Of a stretch of DNA of 64,000 nt, positions 27,924 through 38,819 are shown piece after piece. The stretch is from an uncultured Cellvibrionales bacterium. GTDB taxonomy: Bacteria; Pseudomonadota; Gammaproteobacteria; Pseudomonadales; Porticoccaceae. The translations under genes were made by a program, and so were the position numbers. The stretch covers positions 1 to 64,000 of the forward strand of contig CAJWCO010000004.1 of NCBI GenBank assembly GCA_913031145.1, given 5' to 3'. How positions within the stretch are numbered: the stretch's first letter is position 1; the number at the start of each line of letters is the position of its first letter. The notes under the pieces were generated by a model. It worked only from the letters and a program-made list of their open reading frames with translations, did no database searches and had not been told where the DNA came from.

Positions 27924-28526
27924 ATGTACTTACTTCTTTACCTACATGGTTTCAATAGCTCACCCGATTCCCGTAAAGCGCAGCTAAGCGCTGATTGGTT
28001 TGCGAAACATGCGCCTCATATCGAATTTGTATGCCCGCAGTTACCACCCTACGGGTTCGCCGCGATCGAACGTTTAAATACGCTAGTCGAAGGGCGCGAC
28101 AGCCGGAACGTCTTCCTGATAGGGAGTTCTATGGGCGGATTTTTTGCGACGTTCTTGATCGAAAAGTACGGTTTTCGGGGTGTTTTAATCAATCCTGCGG
28201 TAAGACCTGCCGCCGGGCTTGATCGTTTCTTGGGAAATCATCGCAACTATCACAGCGGTGAGGAGTGGGTTTTTACTCAGGCACACATTGACGAATACCG
28301 CCACTTAGAGTGCGCGGCGATCGAAAAAAAAAGTAACGTCCTTGTTTTGCTGCAGACCGATGATGAGGTGTTAGATTATCGTTTGGCTGTTGAGCACTAC
28401 CGAGGCTGCGCTATGGTGGTCGAATCAGGGGGAGGTCATGCTTTTAGCACTTATGCCGGTCACCTTGGTACAATCTTTGAATTTTTAATGAGTGAAGACA
28501 CACTAAGTCAATCAGGATTTTTATGA
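27924..28526 (+). CDS. yqiA: YqiA alpha/beta-hydrolase esterase (UPF0227)
   Basis: Small esterase of the alpha/beta-hydrolase fold. The 200-residue protein shows LLYLHGFNSSPDSRKA (oxyanion region), nucleophile elbow GSSMGGFFA, VLINPAVRP, acidic residue in LLQTDDEVLDY and catalytic His in ESGGGHAFS, so the triad is intact. The physiological substrate is unknown. It overlaps parE by four bases (ATGA), the same coupling as in other gammaproteobacteria. Confidence 0.93.
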   Translation: MYLLLYLHGFNSSPDSRKAQLSADWFAKHAPHIEFVCPQLPPYGFAAIERLNTLVEGRDSRNVFLIGSSMGGFFATFLIEKYGFRGVLINPAVRPAAGLDRFLGNHRNYHSGEEWVFTQAHIDEYRHLECAAIEKKSNVLVLLQTDDEVLDYRLAVEHYRGCAMVVESGGGHAFSTYAGHLGTIFEFLMSEDTLSQSGFL

Positions 28527-30418
28527 CCGGCACCTACAGCGCAAGCGACATTGAAGTACTCACTGGATTAGACCCTGTCAGAAAACGCCCTGGCATGTAT
28601 ACCGACACCAGCAGACCTAATCATTTGGCTCAAGAAGTAATCGATAACAGTGTTGACGAAGCGCTCGCGGGTCACGCGCGTCGTATCGACGTCGTGCTTC
28701 ATGCGGACGGCTCTCTCTCAGTGGGGGACGACGGGCGGGGTATGCCCGTGGATATGCATCCGGAGCAGGGAATTCCTGGCGTTGAGGTCATTCTCGGGAC
28801 GCTCCACGCAGGGGGTAAGTTTTCCAACGACAGTTACCAGTTTTCTGGCGGCTTGCATGGCGTAGGGGTGTCGGTCGTGAACGCCCTGTCGAATAAATTA
28901 GAGGTGACGGTTAAGCGCCAAGGTCAAATCTACCGGATCGATTTCGCGGATGGGGATAAGACGACTGATTTACATGTGATAGATAGTTGTGGGCAACGCA
29001 ATACAGGCACATTATTGCGATTTTGGCCAAACGCTTCGTACTTCGATTCAGTAAAATTTTCGTTGCCGCGACTGCGACACGTACTGCGAGCTAAAGCGGT
29101 TTTGTGCAGCGGCTTAACGGTCTCTTTTCTGGACGAACTCACTGAAGACGCAGACGTATGGCATTACGAAGAAGGCCTAAAGGATTATCTTCTGGGCGCG
29201 TTGCAGGGTTGGGACCTATTGCCAGAACTCCCTTTTGTGGGTACCCATGTGGCGACAAGTGAATCTGCCGATTGGGCTCTGCAGTGGCTGCCTGAGGGAG
29301 GTGAGCTCGTTCAGGAAAGTTACGTAAATTTGATTCCAACCCAGCAGGGTGGAACCCACGTGAATGGACTGCGCGCGGGACTACTGGAGGCGATTCGAGA
29401 GTTTTGTGAATTTAGAAGTCTGTTACCGCGCGGTGTGAAATTAGCGCCTGATGACATCTGGGAGCGCTGTAGTTATGTGCTGTCGATTAAACTGGCGGAT
29501 CCACAATTTTCAGGGCAGACCAAAGATCGGTTATCGTCTCGGGAGGTAGCCGGTTTTGTTTCTGGCGTCGTTAAAGACAGTTTTAGTTTGTGGTTAAATC
29601 AGCACACTGAGGAGGCAGAAAAAATAGCTGAACTGTGTATTTTTGCAGCACAGCGGCGGTCCCGGGCAAGTAAAAAAGTGGTTCGTAAAAAAATTACACA
29701 GGGCCCAGCGCTGCCGGGTAAGTTAGCTGACTGTTCAAGTGCCGAAGCGGAACGCTGTGAGTTATTTTTGGTCGAAGGGGACTCAGCTGGCGGCTCTGCA
29801 AAACAGGCGCGGAATCGAGAAAATCAGGCCATTATGCCGTTGCGCGGAAAAATACTGAATACGTGGGAGGTGGATTCGCAAGAGATTTTGGCGTCTCAGG
29901 AGGTACACGATATATCCGTAGCGATTGGTGTTGATCCGGTCAGTGACACTCTTGAGTCTTTGCGTTATCACAAAATTTGTATTTTGGCAGATGCCGATTC
30001 TGATGGGTTGCATATAGCGACCTTGTTGTGTGCGCTGTTTGTGCGTCATTTCGGTCCACTCGTCAGCGCTGGACACGTTTATGTGGCCATGCCGCCGCTT
30101 TTTCGCATTGACCAAGGGAAAAATGTTTATTACGCACTAGATGAGTCAGAAAAACAAAGCGTACTCGACCGTATTGAGGTCGAGAAAACGCGTGGAAAGG
30201 TCAACGTTCAACGTTTTAAGGGACTGGGCGAGATGAATCCTTTGCAGCTGCGCGAAACGACAATGGACCCAAATACTCGGCGCCTTGTGCAACTCACGGT
30301 GCAGCCAGGGGATGAGACTAACAGTATGTTGGACATGTTGTTAGCAAAGAAACGTGCCTCTGATCGCCGGAGTTGGCTGCAACGCAAGGGCAATTTAGCC
30401 GATATAGGCACTCTATAA
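28523..30418 (+). CDS. parE: DNA topoisomerase IV subunit B
   Basis: ATPase subunit of the decatenating topoisomerase. The 631-residue protein has the GHKL ATPase domain ([31 protein letters not shown]), the transducer domain, and the TOPRIM domain ([52 protein letters not shown]) and ends with [19 protein letters not shown]. No truncation. It overlaps yqiA and lies 25 bases before parC. Confidence 0.98.
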   Translation: MTGTYSASDIEVLTGLDPVRKRPGMYTDTSRPNHLAQEVIDNSVDEALAGHARRIDVVLHADGSLSVGDDGRGMPVDMHPEQGIPGVEVILGTLHAGGKFSNDSYQFSGGLHGVGVSVVNALSNKLEVTVKRQGQIYRIDFADGDKTTDLHVIDSCGQRNTGTLLRFWPNASYFDSVKFSLPRLRHVLRAKAVLCSGLTVSFLDELTEDADVWHYEEGLKDYLLGALQGWDLLPELPFVGTHVATSESADWALQWLPEGGELVQESYVNLIPTQQGGTHVNGLRAGLLEAIREFCEFRSLLPRGVKLAPDDIWERCSYVLSIKLADPQFSGQTKDRLSSREVAGFVSGVVKDSFSLWLNQHTEEAEKIAELCIFAAQRRSRASKKVVRKKITQGPALPGKLADCSSAEAERCELFLVEGDSAGGSAKQARNRENQAIMPLRGKILNTWEVDSQEILASQEVHDISVAIGVDPVSDTLESLRYHKICILADADSDGLHIATLLCALFVRHFGPLVSAGHVYVAMPPLFRIDQGKNVYYALDESEKQSVLDRIEVEKTRGKVNVQRFKGLGEMNPLQLRETTMDPNTRRLVQLTVQPGDETNSMLDMLLAKKRASDRRSWLQRKGNLADIGTL

Positions 30419-30443
30419 AAGTTTTTCCTATTTGGGAGTATCG

Positions 30444-32696
30444 ATGAACGATATCGTCAGCTTTAATGAACAAGGCGAAGAAAGCCGCTCGCTGAGCCAA
30501 TACGCTGAACAGGCGTACCTAGATTATTCGATGTATGTGATATTAGACCGTGCACTTCCCCATATTGGCGACGGTTTAAAACCCGTGCAACGCCGTATTA
30601 TTTATGCGATGAGTGAACTTGGGCTAAAAGCCACGGCCAAGTATAAAAAGTCGGCCAGAACCGTGGGCGATGTTATCGGTAAGTTTCACCCGCATGGTGA
30701 CAGTGCTGCCTACGAAGCTATGGTGCTAATGGCGCAGTCTTTTTCCTATCGATATCCGTTAGTCGATGGGCAGGGAAACTGGGGGTCAACGGATGACCCG
30801 AAATCGTTTGCGGCGATGCGTTATACCGAGTCGAGGTTATCACACTACGCCGAGGTCTTGCTGTCAGAACTCGGCCAGGGGACTGTGGATTGGCGGCCTA
30901 ATTTTGATGCGACGCTCGACGAGCCAGAAATACTTCCAGCGCGAGCTCCCAATGTACTGTTAAACGGCACCACGGGTATTGCGGTGGGTATGGCGACTGA
31001 TATTCCACCCCACAACTTACGCGAGTTAATAGCCGCGTGTCTGCATTTGTTGCAGCATTCTGATGCATCAGTGGTAGATCTAATGCAGTTTGTTAAAGGC
31101 CCTGACTATCCAACTGACGCCGAAGTAATAACGCCCCCCGCCGATTTACAAGCACTGTATGAGAGCGGTCGCGGATCGATCAAGATGCGCGCTGTGTGGC
31201 AGAGAGAGGACGGTGACATTATCGTCACAGCTCTGCCTTTTCAGACCTCGGGCGCAAAAATATTGGAGCAAATTGCGATTCAGATGCGCAATAAAAAATT
31301 ACCTATGGTGGGTGATTTAAGAGACGAGTCTGATCACGAAAACCCTATCCGGTTGGTGATAACACCTCGCTCAAACAGAGTCGATCTTGACTTGGTCATG
31401 AGTCATTTGTTTGCATCGACGGATCTAGAGCGGAGTTATCGCGTTAACCTAAACATTATTGGTGTTGATGGGCGACCATCCGTTATGAACTTGCGGACGA
31501 TTCTTGGCGAGTGGACGCAGTTTCGTATCGCGACCACGCGACGTCGACTCAGTTATCGCCTTGAGCGGGTTAATCGACGTCTGCATCTTTTGGACGGGTT
31601 GCTCATAGCGTTTTTAAATCTTGATCAAGTGATTCACATTATCCGCAACGCAGAAAATCCCAAGAGTGAATTAGTCGCGGTTTTCGGTCTTTCAGAGGCT
31701 CAGGCAGAATACGTTTTGGACACTAAATTGCGCCAGCTAGCGCGTCTCGAAGAGATAAAGATACGGGGTGAACAGGACGCATTGAGCACTGAAAAAGTTG
31801 AACTAGAGCTCTTGTTAAATAGTGACAGACGACTCAAGAACCTCGTGCGGAAGGAACTGCAAAGCGTTGCAGATGAATTTGGTGATGCTCGTCGCTCCCC
31901 TCTAATCGAACGGACTGAGGCGCAGGCATTCAGTGAAAAAGATTTGCTCATAGCGGAGCCAATCACCGCGATATTATCGGAGCGCGGTTGGGTGCGCGCA
32001 GCCAAAGGTCATGATGTTGATCCTATGGGACTAAGCTACAAGGCGGGTGATCGTTTTTTGGCGATGGCGCGTGGCCGCAGTAATCAGAATGTCTACCTTG
32101 CCGACAATAGCGGTCGTTATTACGCATTGATGGGACACTCACTGCCGTCAGCCAGAGGACAGGGAGAGCCTGTGACTGGACGTCTCAATCCGCCCAGCGG
32201 AGCGCATTTCTGTGATATTTTGATGGGCTCGGACGACCAGAAAATTCTTCTTGGGAGTGACGCGGGCTATGGTTTCCTTGCGCGTATGGCGGACTTGCAC
32301 TCTAAGAATAGAGCGGGTAAGGCCGTGGTCTCTATTCCCAAAGGAGGCCAGATCTTGAGTGCAAGAATGGTCCATGACGCTGATTCGTGGGTTGCTGCGG
32401 TCAGCAATGAAGGCCGTATGTTGGTTTTTCCTGTTGCGGATTTACCCGCGTTGTCACGGGGTAAAGGTAACAAGATTATCAATATTCCCGCCTCGCGCCT
32501 GGTCATGCGCGAGGAGTACATGGTAGATTTTGCTGTCATTGGCCCTGATGCGTCGCTAGTCGTGCACTCTGGAAAACGTTATCTTGTTATGAAAAATAAG
32601 GACTTAAAGCATTATCTAGGCGACCGTGGGCGTCGGGGAAATAAGCTGCCGCGTGGTTTCCAAAAAGTTGATCGACTCGCTGTTGAAGTCAATTAA
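30444..32696 (+). CDS. parC: DNA topoisomerase IV subunit A
   Basis: DNA-cleaving subunit of topoisomerase IV. The ATG at 30444 has GGGAG five bases upstream and gives 750 residues. The quinolone-pocket segment [13 protein letters not shown] retains the usual susceptible Ser and Glu. The catalytic Tyr is in [11 protein letters not shown], and the C-terminal beta-pinwheel follows from about residue 490. The stop codon overlaps that of the convergent protease gene: both use the same palindromic TTAA at 32693-32696. Confidence 0.98.
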   Translation: MNDIVSFNEQGEESRSLSQYAEQAYLDYSMYVILDRALPHIGDGLKPVQRRIIYAMSELGLKATAKYKKSARTVGDVIGKFHPHGDSAAYEAMVLMAQSFSYRYPLVDGQGNWGSTDDPKSFAAMRYTESRLSHYAEVLLSELGQGTVDWRPNFDATLDEPEILPARAPNVLLNGTTGIAVGMATDIPPHNLRELIAACLHLLQHSDASVVDLMQFVKGPDYPTDAEVITPPADLQALYESGRGSIKMRAVWQREDGDIIVTALPFQTSGAKILEQIAIQMRNKKLPMVGDLRDESDHENPIRLVITPRSNRVDLDLVMSHLFASTDLERSYRVNLNIIGVDGRPSVMNLRTILGEWTQFRIATTRRRLSYRLERVNRRLHLLDGLLIAFLNLDQVIHIIRNAENPKSELVAVFGLSEAQAEYVLDTKLRQLARLEEIKIRGEQDALSTEKVELELLLNSDRRLKNLVRKELQSVADEFGDARRSPLIERTEAQAFSEKDLLIAEPITAILSERGWVRAAKGHDVDPMGLSYKAGDRFLAMARGRSNQNVYLADNSGRYYALMGHSLPSARGQGEPVTGRLNPPSGAHFCDILMGSDDQKILLGSDAGYGFLARMADLHSKNRAGKAVVSIPKGGQILSARMVHDADSWVAAVSNEGRMLVFPVADLPALSRGKGNKIINIPASRLVMREEYMVDFAVIGPDASLVVHSGKRYLVMKNKDLKHYLGDRGRRGNKLPRGFQKVDRLAVEVN

Positions 32697-34015
32697 CGCG
32701 GGTTTTCCGATTGATGGCGGTTCAGTAGATTGAACCCCTCAAGTATATAGACCGCCTCTTGCAGTTGATTGTCATCACTCAGATCTTCGGCTTTTTCCGT
32801 CGTCTCATGGGTTTGCTCAGGGGTCTTTTGTAAATGACCCGCTAGATCGCTCTCACGAATTTTTCTGTCAGCAGAGAAAAGACGCATTTCTGCTCTGGGC
32901 AGGATTATATCGGGCTGGATACCTTGGGCTTGGATGGAGCGACCTTTGGGGGTGAAGTAACGTGCCGTCGTTAATTTTACCGCTCGGCCGTCATTCAAGG
33001 GAATGACGGTTTGCACCGAGCCTTTACCAAAGCTCTGGGTTCCGACGATTGCGGCTCGACTGTGATCTTGCAACGCACCTGCGACTATTTCTGACGCCGA
33101 GGCACTGCCGCCGTTGATGAGTACAACAATCGGAGTTCCCTCGAGAATATCACCAGGCGTTGCATTAAAAGTATGATTGGCGCTTGCCATGCGACCTTCC
33201 GTGTAGACGATGGTACCCGAATCTAATAGTGCGTCTGCAACTTGGACCGCAGCGGGTACCAAGCCGCCCGGATTGTTGCGCAGGTCTATCACTAAACCTT
33301 TCAGCGCGTCTTTATCCGGCCCGTTATTTTTAAGCTTTTGTAGCGCGGCAGTAAAATCTCGGCCTGATTTTTCTTGAAATTGCGCAATGCGAATGTAGCC
33401 AATACCCGGTTTCAAATAGCGGTTGCGCACCGCACTGGAATAGATAATGTCGCGAATGAGCGTGAATGTGAGAGGTCCATCTTCGCCTTCTCGATAGACG
33501 CCAACCTCAATGGTACTGCCTTTTTCGCCGCGTAGTTTGTCGATGGCTTTGGGTAAAGCTAAACCGCGTACAGGCTGCCCATCGATTTCTACAATGAGAT
33601 CACCAGCTTCAATGCCAACTTTCTTCGCGGGGCTATCATCGATCGGTGCAATCACTTTGATGAGGCCTTGCTCGGCACTAATCTCAATGCCCAACCCGCC
33701 GTAGTGTCCGGAGGCGTTTTCCTGCAGCTCGGCATAGGCATCAGAGTTAAGATATGCAGAGTGGGGATCGAGCTCCAATAATAGGCCTACGATCGCATTT
33801 TCTAGCAATTGTACGTCTTCGACTTCATCGACATACCCGACCCTGATCTGTTCAAAAACTTGCGTAAAGGCGCGGAGCTCTTTCAGTGGTAGGCGCGTTG
33901 TCTCGGCGGCTTGAGGTTTTTCGGCCATCTCGACACGCTCGTCCGAAAGCACGCTGCCGCAGGCGGCGAACATACAGTAGGTAGCGATCTTGGCAACGCA
34001 TAACAAGAACTTCAT
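32693..34015 (-). CDS. ctpA: Carboxy-terminal processing protease (S41 family)
   Basis: Periplasmic PDZ protease with Ser/Lys dyad. The 440-residue protein has a secretion signal ending FAACGS, which resembles a lipobox with Cys19, so it may be a lipoprotein. Then follow an N-terminal helical part (about 45-95), a PDZ domain (about 105-190; [25 protein letters not shown]), and the catalytic core with [12 protein letters not shown], the nucleophile in [16 protein letters not shown] and the Lys in SFGKGSVQT. It follows envC in the gpmI-envC-ctp order found in Pseudomonas. It may trim cell-wall hydrolases or lipoproteins. The symbol is given by analogy. Confidence 0.92.
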   Translation of the reverse strand: MKFLLCVAKIATYCMFAACGSVLSDERVEMAEKPQAAETTRLPLKELRAFTQVFEQIRVGYVDEVEDVQLLENAIVGLLLELDPHSAYLNSDAYAELQENASGHYGGLGIEISAEQGLIKVIAPIDDSPAKKVGIEAGDLIVEIDGQPVRGLALPKAIDKLRGEKGSTIEVGVYREGEDGPLTFTLIRDIIYSSAVRNRYLKPGIGYIRIAQFQEKSGRDFTAALQKLKNNGPDKDALKGLVIDLRNNPGGLVPAAVQVADALLDSGTIVYTEGRMASANHTFNATPGDILEGTPIVVLINGGSASASEIVAGALQDHSRAAIVGTQSFGKGSVQTVIPLNDGRAVKLTTARYFTPKGRSIQAQGIQPDIILPRAEMRLFSADRKIRESDLAGHLQKTPEQTHETTEKAEDLSDDNQLQEAVYILEGFNLLNRHQSENPR

Positions 34016-34143
34016 TTTCTGATAACTCCTATGAGCGGGGGTTGCGTTAATGGCCTGTTTTTATCTGCTTTCAAAGCAGTATAACCAATAGAGCGTCTGT
34101 GCTTTAGTGGTCTTACGAGGCCATGACCCACATTGTTTCAATT

Positions 34144-35283
34144 TCAATTCGATTTTAGCCATGATTTAGGATCACGAGGCTGACCTTTCTCGCGAATTTC
34201 AAAGTAGAGGGCGGGCTCGTCTAAGCCACCACTCTCGCCAGAATGCGCCAACACCTCCCCTGTTTCGACCCAGTCGCCCGTTTCCTTGAGCAACTCTTGA
34301 TTATGGGCGTAGAGTGACATAAAACTGTCGCCGTGATCGACGATAATCAATAAGCCGAATCCACGCAAATAGTTAGAGAACACAATCCGTCCCTGATGCA
34401 CGGTCGTTACCGGTGTTCCGGCATCACTGCGGATGAGCCACCCTTCCCATCGAAGTGAACCAGTCCGTGTATTGCCAAAACGCTTCAATAAACGCCCTGC
34501 TACTGGCCAGTTGAGTGTACCTTTACGAGATGCAATCGGTATGTAGTCGTCAGGCAAAGTCATGGTGCGCGAGGCGCGCTCGACATTGGACAGTAATTGT
34601 TGCAACCGAGCGCGTTGTCGTTCCCATTGGCTCAGTTTTTTTTGATCGCTCTCCAGTGACGCGTTGAGCTTTTCGAGGGTCTTCTGGCGTTGTTGTTTGT
34701 GGTGCATTAATTCATCTTGATTCGTCTCCAAAGAGGCTCGTGAACCATCTAGGTCGATTCTTTGTCGTTCGATTGCTGACATTACTCGGTCAAGTTCAGT
34801 GAGATTTGTTTCGTAGGCCGCAATTTGTTCGGTTCGAGATTGCGAAAAATAATTGTAGTAACCGAATACACGTGAAAATTTACTCGGGTCTTTTTGATTC
34901 AAAAGAAGCTTTATCGGTTCTTGTGCGCCCATCTTGTAAGCCGCATTGAGATGCTGAGACAGGGCGATGCGTTGTTCTTGTATTCCGTTTTGAAAGATCA
35001 CTTTTTTTTCTTGGAGTGCTGTGTGTTGGGACTCTAGTTCGCTAATTTCGCTACCGGCCTCTCGGAGTGCGCTGTTGAGCAATGCAACTTTCAGCTCTAC
35101 GGTCATCAACTCGTTCTGTAGTTGATTTTTTGCTTGGTCCCCTTGCTCTAGCGTTTTTTGCAGTTCTTCTATTAAGCGCTGTAATTTATTAAGCTGTTCG
35201 CGGTCTTCTGCTTGACTGCTGAGTGCGAGCAAGCATCCGAGCAACAGGCACAGACAGGGAATAAGACGCGTGGGATGCTTCAT
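34144..35283 (-). CDS. envC: Murein hydrolase activator EnvC (degenerate LytM)
   Basis: Periplasmic coiled-coil protein that activates septal amidases. It has 379 residues: signal peptide (cleavage near LSSQA-EDRE), two long coiled-coil stretches (about 28-125 and 150-235), and a C-terminal LytM/M23 domain. The LytM domain has lost its zinc ligands: the HxH pair is replaced in [13 protein letters not shown], and the HxxxD site reads [12 protein letters not shown]. That loss is what separates amidase activators like EnvC from true M23 peptidases. It overlaps gpmI by four bases, as in E. coli and Pseudomonas. Confidence 0.93.
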   Translation of the reverse strand: MKHPTRLIPCLCLLLGCLLALSSQAEDREQLNKLQRLIEELQKTLEQGDQAKNQLQNELMTVELKVALLNSALREAGSEISELESQHTALQEKKVIFQNGIQEQRIALSQHLNAAYKMGAQEPIKLLLNQKDPSKFSRVFGYYNYFSQSRTEQIAAYETNLTELDRVMSAIERQRIDLDGSRASLETNQDELMHHKQQRQKTLEKLNASLESDQKKLSQWERQRARLQQLLSNVERASRTMTLPDDYIPIASRKGTLNWPVAGRLLKRFGNTRTGSLRWEGWLIRSDAGTPVTTVHQGRIVFSNYLRGFGLLIIVDHGDSFMSLYAHNQELLKETGDWVETGEVLAHSGESGGLDEPALYFEIREKGQPRDPKSWLKSN

Positions 35284-36821
35284 TGTTTAATCAGCGATTG
35301 ACCGGTCATCTCATCGGGTTGAGGGAGGCCAAGTAGTGCCAGTAACGTGGGAGCTACGTCGGCTAAACTGCCGCCGCTCCTCAGTTGTATATTGGAATTT
35401 CCAAAATACACGCATGGCACGGGTAGTGTTGTGTGTTGTGTATGTGGTTGGTTGATGACGGGATCAAACATTTGTTCCACATTCCCATGATCTGCGGTGA
35501 CTAGTGCCTCGCCACCTGTTGTAGCGAGCGCTTCTAGCACTTCGCTAAGGGCGCGGTCGACGCTTTCGACTGCGAGTTTTGCGGCACTAAAACTCCCCGT
35601 ATGACCCACCATATCGCAGTTTGCGTAGTTGCAAATAATGACGTTGAAGCGTTCCGATTGAATGGCTTCCACCAGTTTTTCGGTAATTTCTGGAGTACTC
35701 ATCTGGGGCTGCAGGTCGTATGTCGCAACATTTGGGGAAGCCAGTAAGACGCGTTCTTCACCATCGAAGAGCGTTTCTTGACCGCCATTGAAAAAGAATG
35801 TCACATGCGCATATTTTTCTGTTTCAGCAATACGTAGCTGGCTTTTATTATGTTTTGCAAGGTATTCGCCCAGCGAATTGATAATCTCTTTTGATGGGAA
35901 CGCACAGGGGTAGTCCAAACAGGCTTCATACTCTGTGGTCATCACAAAATTTTTAATCTGAGGGGTTTCCCCTCGGTCGAAGCCCTTAAAGTCCGCGCCA
36001 TCAACAAGTGCGTGAGTGAGTTCTCGCGCTCTATCGGGGCGAAAATTCATGAAAATAACGGCATCGTTGTCGCTAACTTTCGCCTCTGGTTGGTCACTGC
36101 CGCGAACCACCGTGGCGCTGACAAATTCATCGTTCTCTTCGCGTGCATAGGCGGCATCGAGCGCAGCGAGGGGATCTAGGGAGGTGTAATCTGCTTGTGC
36201 ATGAGTGATCAGTTGATACGCTTTCGCAACTCGGTCCCAACGGTTATCGCGATCTAGGGCATAAAAGCGACCGATGATCGACGCAATTCGTCCGACACCC
36301 AAGGATTCGAATAGCGCATGCGTTTTGTTTAATGACGGGCGAGCGCTTCGCGGTGGACAGTCTCGCCCGTCGAGGAATGCATGTAAATAGATACGCTGAG
36401 CACCTCGCTGAGCGGCTAGTTCGATTGCTGCATTGATATGGTTTTGGTGGGAGTGGACGCCTCCCTCAGATAATAGTCCTAAAATGTGGACTGCACCGCC
36501 ACACGCAATCGCATCGTCGATGGCACTGCAGTAGGCCGAGTTGGACGTGAAGTCACCTTCCTCGATGGCTTTGTTAATACGTGTGAAGTTTTGATAAATA
36601 ACGCGCCCCGCCCCCAGAGTGATATGACCCACCTCAGAATTGCCCATTTGGCCTTCCGGAAGGCCAACGGCAAGCCCAGACGTATCAATTAGCGTGTTTG
36701 GATGATTTTCCCAGAGGGCATCCCAAACAGGGGTCGATGCGTGAGCAACTGCGTTGTAGGCTGGATTGTCGCGGTATCCAAATCCATCAAGTATTACTAA
36801 AACCAGCGGTTTCTTATTCAT
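35280..36821 (-). CDS. gpmI: 2,3-bisphosphoglycerate-independent phosphoglycerate mutase
   Basis: Manganese-dependent glycolytic/gluconeogenic enzyme interconverting 3- and 2-phosphoglycerate. The 513-residue protein is typical in length. Marks: [13 protein letters not shown] (metal Asp), the phosphorylated Ser62 in [37 protein letters not shown], and C-terminal metal ligands in [12 protein letters not shown] and [13 protein letters not shown]. First gene of the gpmI-envC-ctp run, with four-base overlap to envC. Confidence 0.98.
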   Translation of the reverse strand: MNKKPLVLVILDGFGYRDNPAYNAVAHASTPVWDALWENHPNTLIDTSGLAVGLPEGQMGNSEVGHITLGAGRVIYQNFTRINKAIEEGDFTSNSAYCSAIDDAIACGGAVHILGLLSEGGVHSHQNHINAAIELAAQRGAQRIYLHAFLDGRDCPPRSARPSLNKTHALFESLGVGRIASIIGRFYALDRDNRWDRVAKAYQLITHAQADYTSLDPLAALDAAYAREENDEFVSATVVRGSDQPEAKVSDNDAVIFMNFRPDRARELTHALVDGADFKGFDRGETPQIKNFVMTTEYEACLDYPCAFPSKEIINSLGEYLAKHNKSQLRIAETEKYAHVTFFFNGGQETLFDGEERVLLASPNVATYDLQPQMSTPEITEKLVEAIQSERFNVIICNYANCDMVGHTGSFSAAKLAVESVDRALSEVLEALATTGGEALVTADHGNVEQMFDPVINQPHTQHTTLPVPCVYFGNSNIQLRSGGSLADVAPTLLALLGLPQPDEMTGQSLIKQ

Positions 36822-36919
36822 AGTAAGGCTATTCCTCGCAGCGCCAGTGTCAAGTTTAAAGCGAATAGGGTACCGAAGCTATGTCTTGCGATGAAATCGC
36901 TACGTCGCCGGACCCTTTG

Positions 36920-38800
36920 TCAACTTTGATCGAGCTCTTCCCAGCGAAGGTAAAAGTTGTCTAAGCTCATTTGCGATTGTTTTAACTGTTGCTCGAGATC
37001 CAGGCCTCGACTCCGCTCGGAACGATAGTGGTCGGGATGACTTAATTGCTCGCAAAGAGCAGAGATTTTTTCCTCTAACACTTCAATTTTTTTGGGTAAA
37101 GCTTCCAGTTCGCGTTGATCGCGATAAGATAACTTGGTTGCAGTCTTTGGACCCCGCTGAGGTTCGTGTCGGTCAGATAAAACTTTTGCATTGGGTACAA
37201 CGATGTCGGAACGCTGTCTAAGCCAATCGTTGTAACCTCCCACATAATTATTAATGGTTCCAGATCCTTCGAAAACGAGTGTGCTGGTAACAACATTATC
37301 GAGAAAACTTCGATCGTGACTGACCAAGAAAACGGTGCCACTGTATTTGATTAAAAGCTCTTCGAGTAATTCTAACGTTTCGATATCGAGGTCATTTGTC
37401 GGTTCGTCCAAGACCAGTACGTTAGACGGCTGAGCAAAGAGACGTGCGAGCAACAGTCGGTTGCGCTCTCCGCCCGATAGTGCAGATACCGGCTGTCGAC
37501 AGCGTTCAGGGCTGAACAAAAAATCCTGAAGGTAGCTAATAACGTGCCGCGACTTCCCCGCTATTTCTAGCATATCACGGCCGTCTGCGACATTGTCTTG
37601 CACCGATTTAACGTTTTCTAGCTGCAACCGATACTGATCAAAATAGGCGACGCGAAGGTTGGTTCCTATTTTTATATGTCCTTCTTGCGGTTGGAGATGA
37701 CCCAATAATAATTTCAGTAGCGTGCTCTTGCCCACGCCGTTTCTTCCGATGAGGCCAATCTTGTCGCCGCGTTGAACCCGCGTAGAAAAGTTCTGAACGA
37801 CAGTTGCATCTGCATAGCAAAAGGACACCTTTTTTGCCTCTGCCACAGACTTACCCGATTTTTCGGCCGTCGTGATGTCCATTTTCACCTTACCTTGGCG
37901 CATGCGGCGCTCGGCATATTCCCGCCGCATGCCCTCAAGGGCTCTCACGCGCCCTTCATTGCGTGTACGTCGTGCTTTAATACCTTGCCTAATCCAGCGT
38001 TCTTCTTTTGAAAGACGGTAATCAAACAGCGCGTTATGACGATCTTCAGTTTCGAGCGATGTTTGCTTACGCTCTAGGTATTCGTTGTAGTTGCATGTGT
38101 ATTCGATGAGTTGTCCTCGATCGATTTCCAAAAAGCGTGTTGCCATCGCTTGCATAAAGCTTCGATCGTGGCTAATGAACAGCAGTGCACCATCCCACTT
38201 GAGCAAGAATTGCTCGATCCACGTAATGGCCTCAATGTCCAAATGGTTTGTGGGTTCGTCGAGCAGCAGTAGGTCGGGTTCTCCAACAAGTGCTCGAGCC
38301 AGTAATACGCGACGTTTGAAACCGCCCGAAAAAGTGCTTAGCTGTGCGTCGGCGACTAGATCCATCTTAGTGATAATAGAGTCGACTCGCTGGGCGATAT
38401 CCCAACCGTTGATGCGTTCTAATTCAGTTTGACAGGTCTCTAACTGGTCGAGCAATCGTGGGTTAGGCGCCGTTGCAACCGCCTGAATCAACTCGTGATA
38501 GCGTTTAATTAACGCGCCCTCTTCCCCTAGACCGCTGGCGATGACGTCGAAGACGCTTCCGTCTAAGGTTTCGGGAACCGTCTGTTCGAGTTGTCCAATC
38601 TTGACGCCACTGGCCTTTTTAATGGAGCCCTCGTCGGGTTTTACCTGGCCATCAAGAATTTTAAGAAGTGTGGATTTTCCCGCTCCGTTGCGTCCGATTA
38701 GGCAGACTCGTTCGCCCCGATAGATCGATAGATTGACGGCATCGAGAATGGGCGGATGGCCAAAGCTGTGGGTCACAGCTTGCAAATTTATCAGCAGCAT
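36920..38800 (-). CDS. uup: ABC-F ATPase Uup
   Basis: Cytoplasmic ABC-F protein with two ATP-binding domains and no membrane part; Uup acts on ribosomes or on branched DNA intermediates. From ATG 38800 it has 626 residues. First cassette: Walker A GRNGAGKST, signature STFSGGFKRR, LLLDEPTNHLD. Linker: WIRQGIKARRTRNEGRVRAL, characteristic of Uup. Second cassette: GRNGVGKST, SALSGGERNR, VLDEPTNDLD. The C-terminus is a coiled-coil, DNA-binding-like domain (about 555-626). The start follows the RND exporter stop by 19 bases, so the two form an operon. A longer upstream extension is not Uup-like. Confidence 0.95.
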   Translation of the reverse strand: MLLINLQAVTHSFGHPPILDAVNLSIYRGERVCLIGRNGAGKSTLLKILDGQVKPDEGSIKKASGVKIGQLEQTVPETLDGSVFDVIASGLGEEGALIKRYHELIQAVATAPNPRLLDQLETCQTELERINGWDIAQRVDSIITKMDLVADAQLSTFSGGFKRRVLLARALVGEPDLLLLDEPTNHLDIEAITWIEQFLLKWDGALLFISHDRSFMQAMATRFLEIDRGQLIEYTCNYNEYLERKQTSLETEDRHNALFDYRLSKEERWIRQGIKARRTRNEGRVRALEGMRREYAERRMRQGKVKMDITTAEKSGKSVAEAKKVSFCYADATVVQNFSTRVQRGDKIGLIGRNGVGKSTLLKLLLGHLQPQEGHIKIGTNLRVAYFDQYRLQLENVKSVQDNVADGRDMLEIAGKSRHVISYLQDFLFSPERCRQPVSALSGGERNRLLLARLFAQPSNVLVLDEPTNDLDIETLELLEELLIKYSGTVFLVSHDRSFLDNVVTSTLVFEGSGTINNYVGGYNDWLRQRSDIVVPNAKVLSDRHEPQRGPKTATKLSYRDQRELEALPKKIEVLEEKISALCEQLSHPDHYRSERSRGLDLEQQLKQSQMSLDNFYLRWEELDQS

Positions 38801-38819
38801 TGTTGTGTCGTTCTTTTTG

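Noticed and set aside
30660-30730. Quinolone-resistance change in ParC
   Set aside because: The [12 protein letters not shown] segment keeps the usual Ser and Glu, so there is no sign of a resistance substitution.
34144-34500. Decay of the LytM domain of EnvC
   Set aside because: Loss of zinc ligands is the normal state for amidase activators of this family and is not a sign of a pseudogene.
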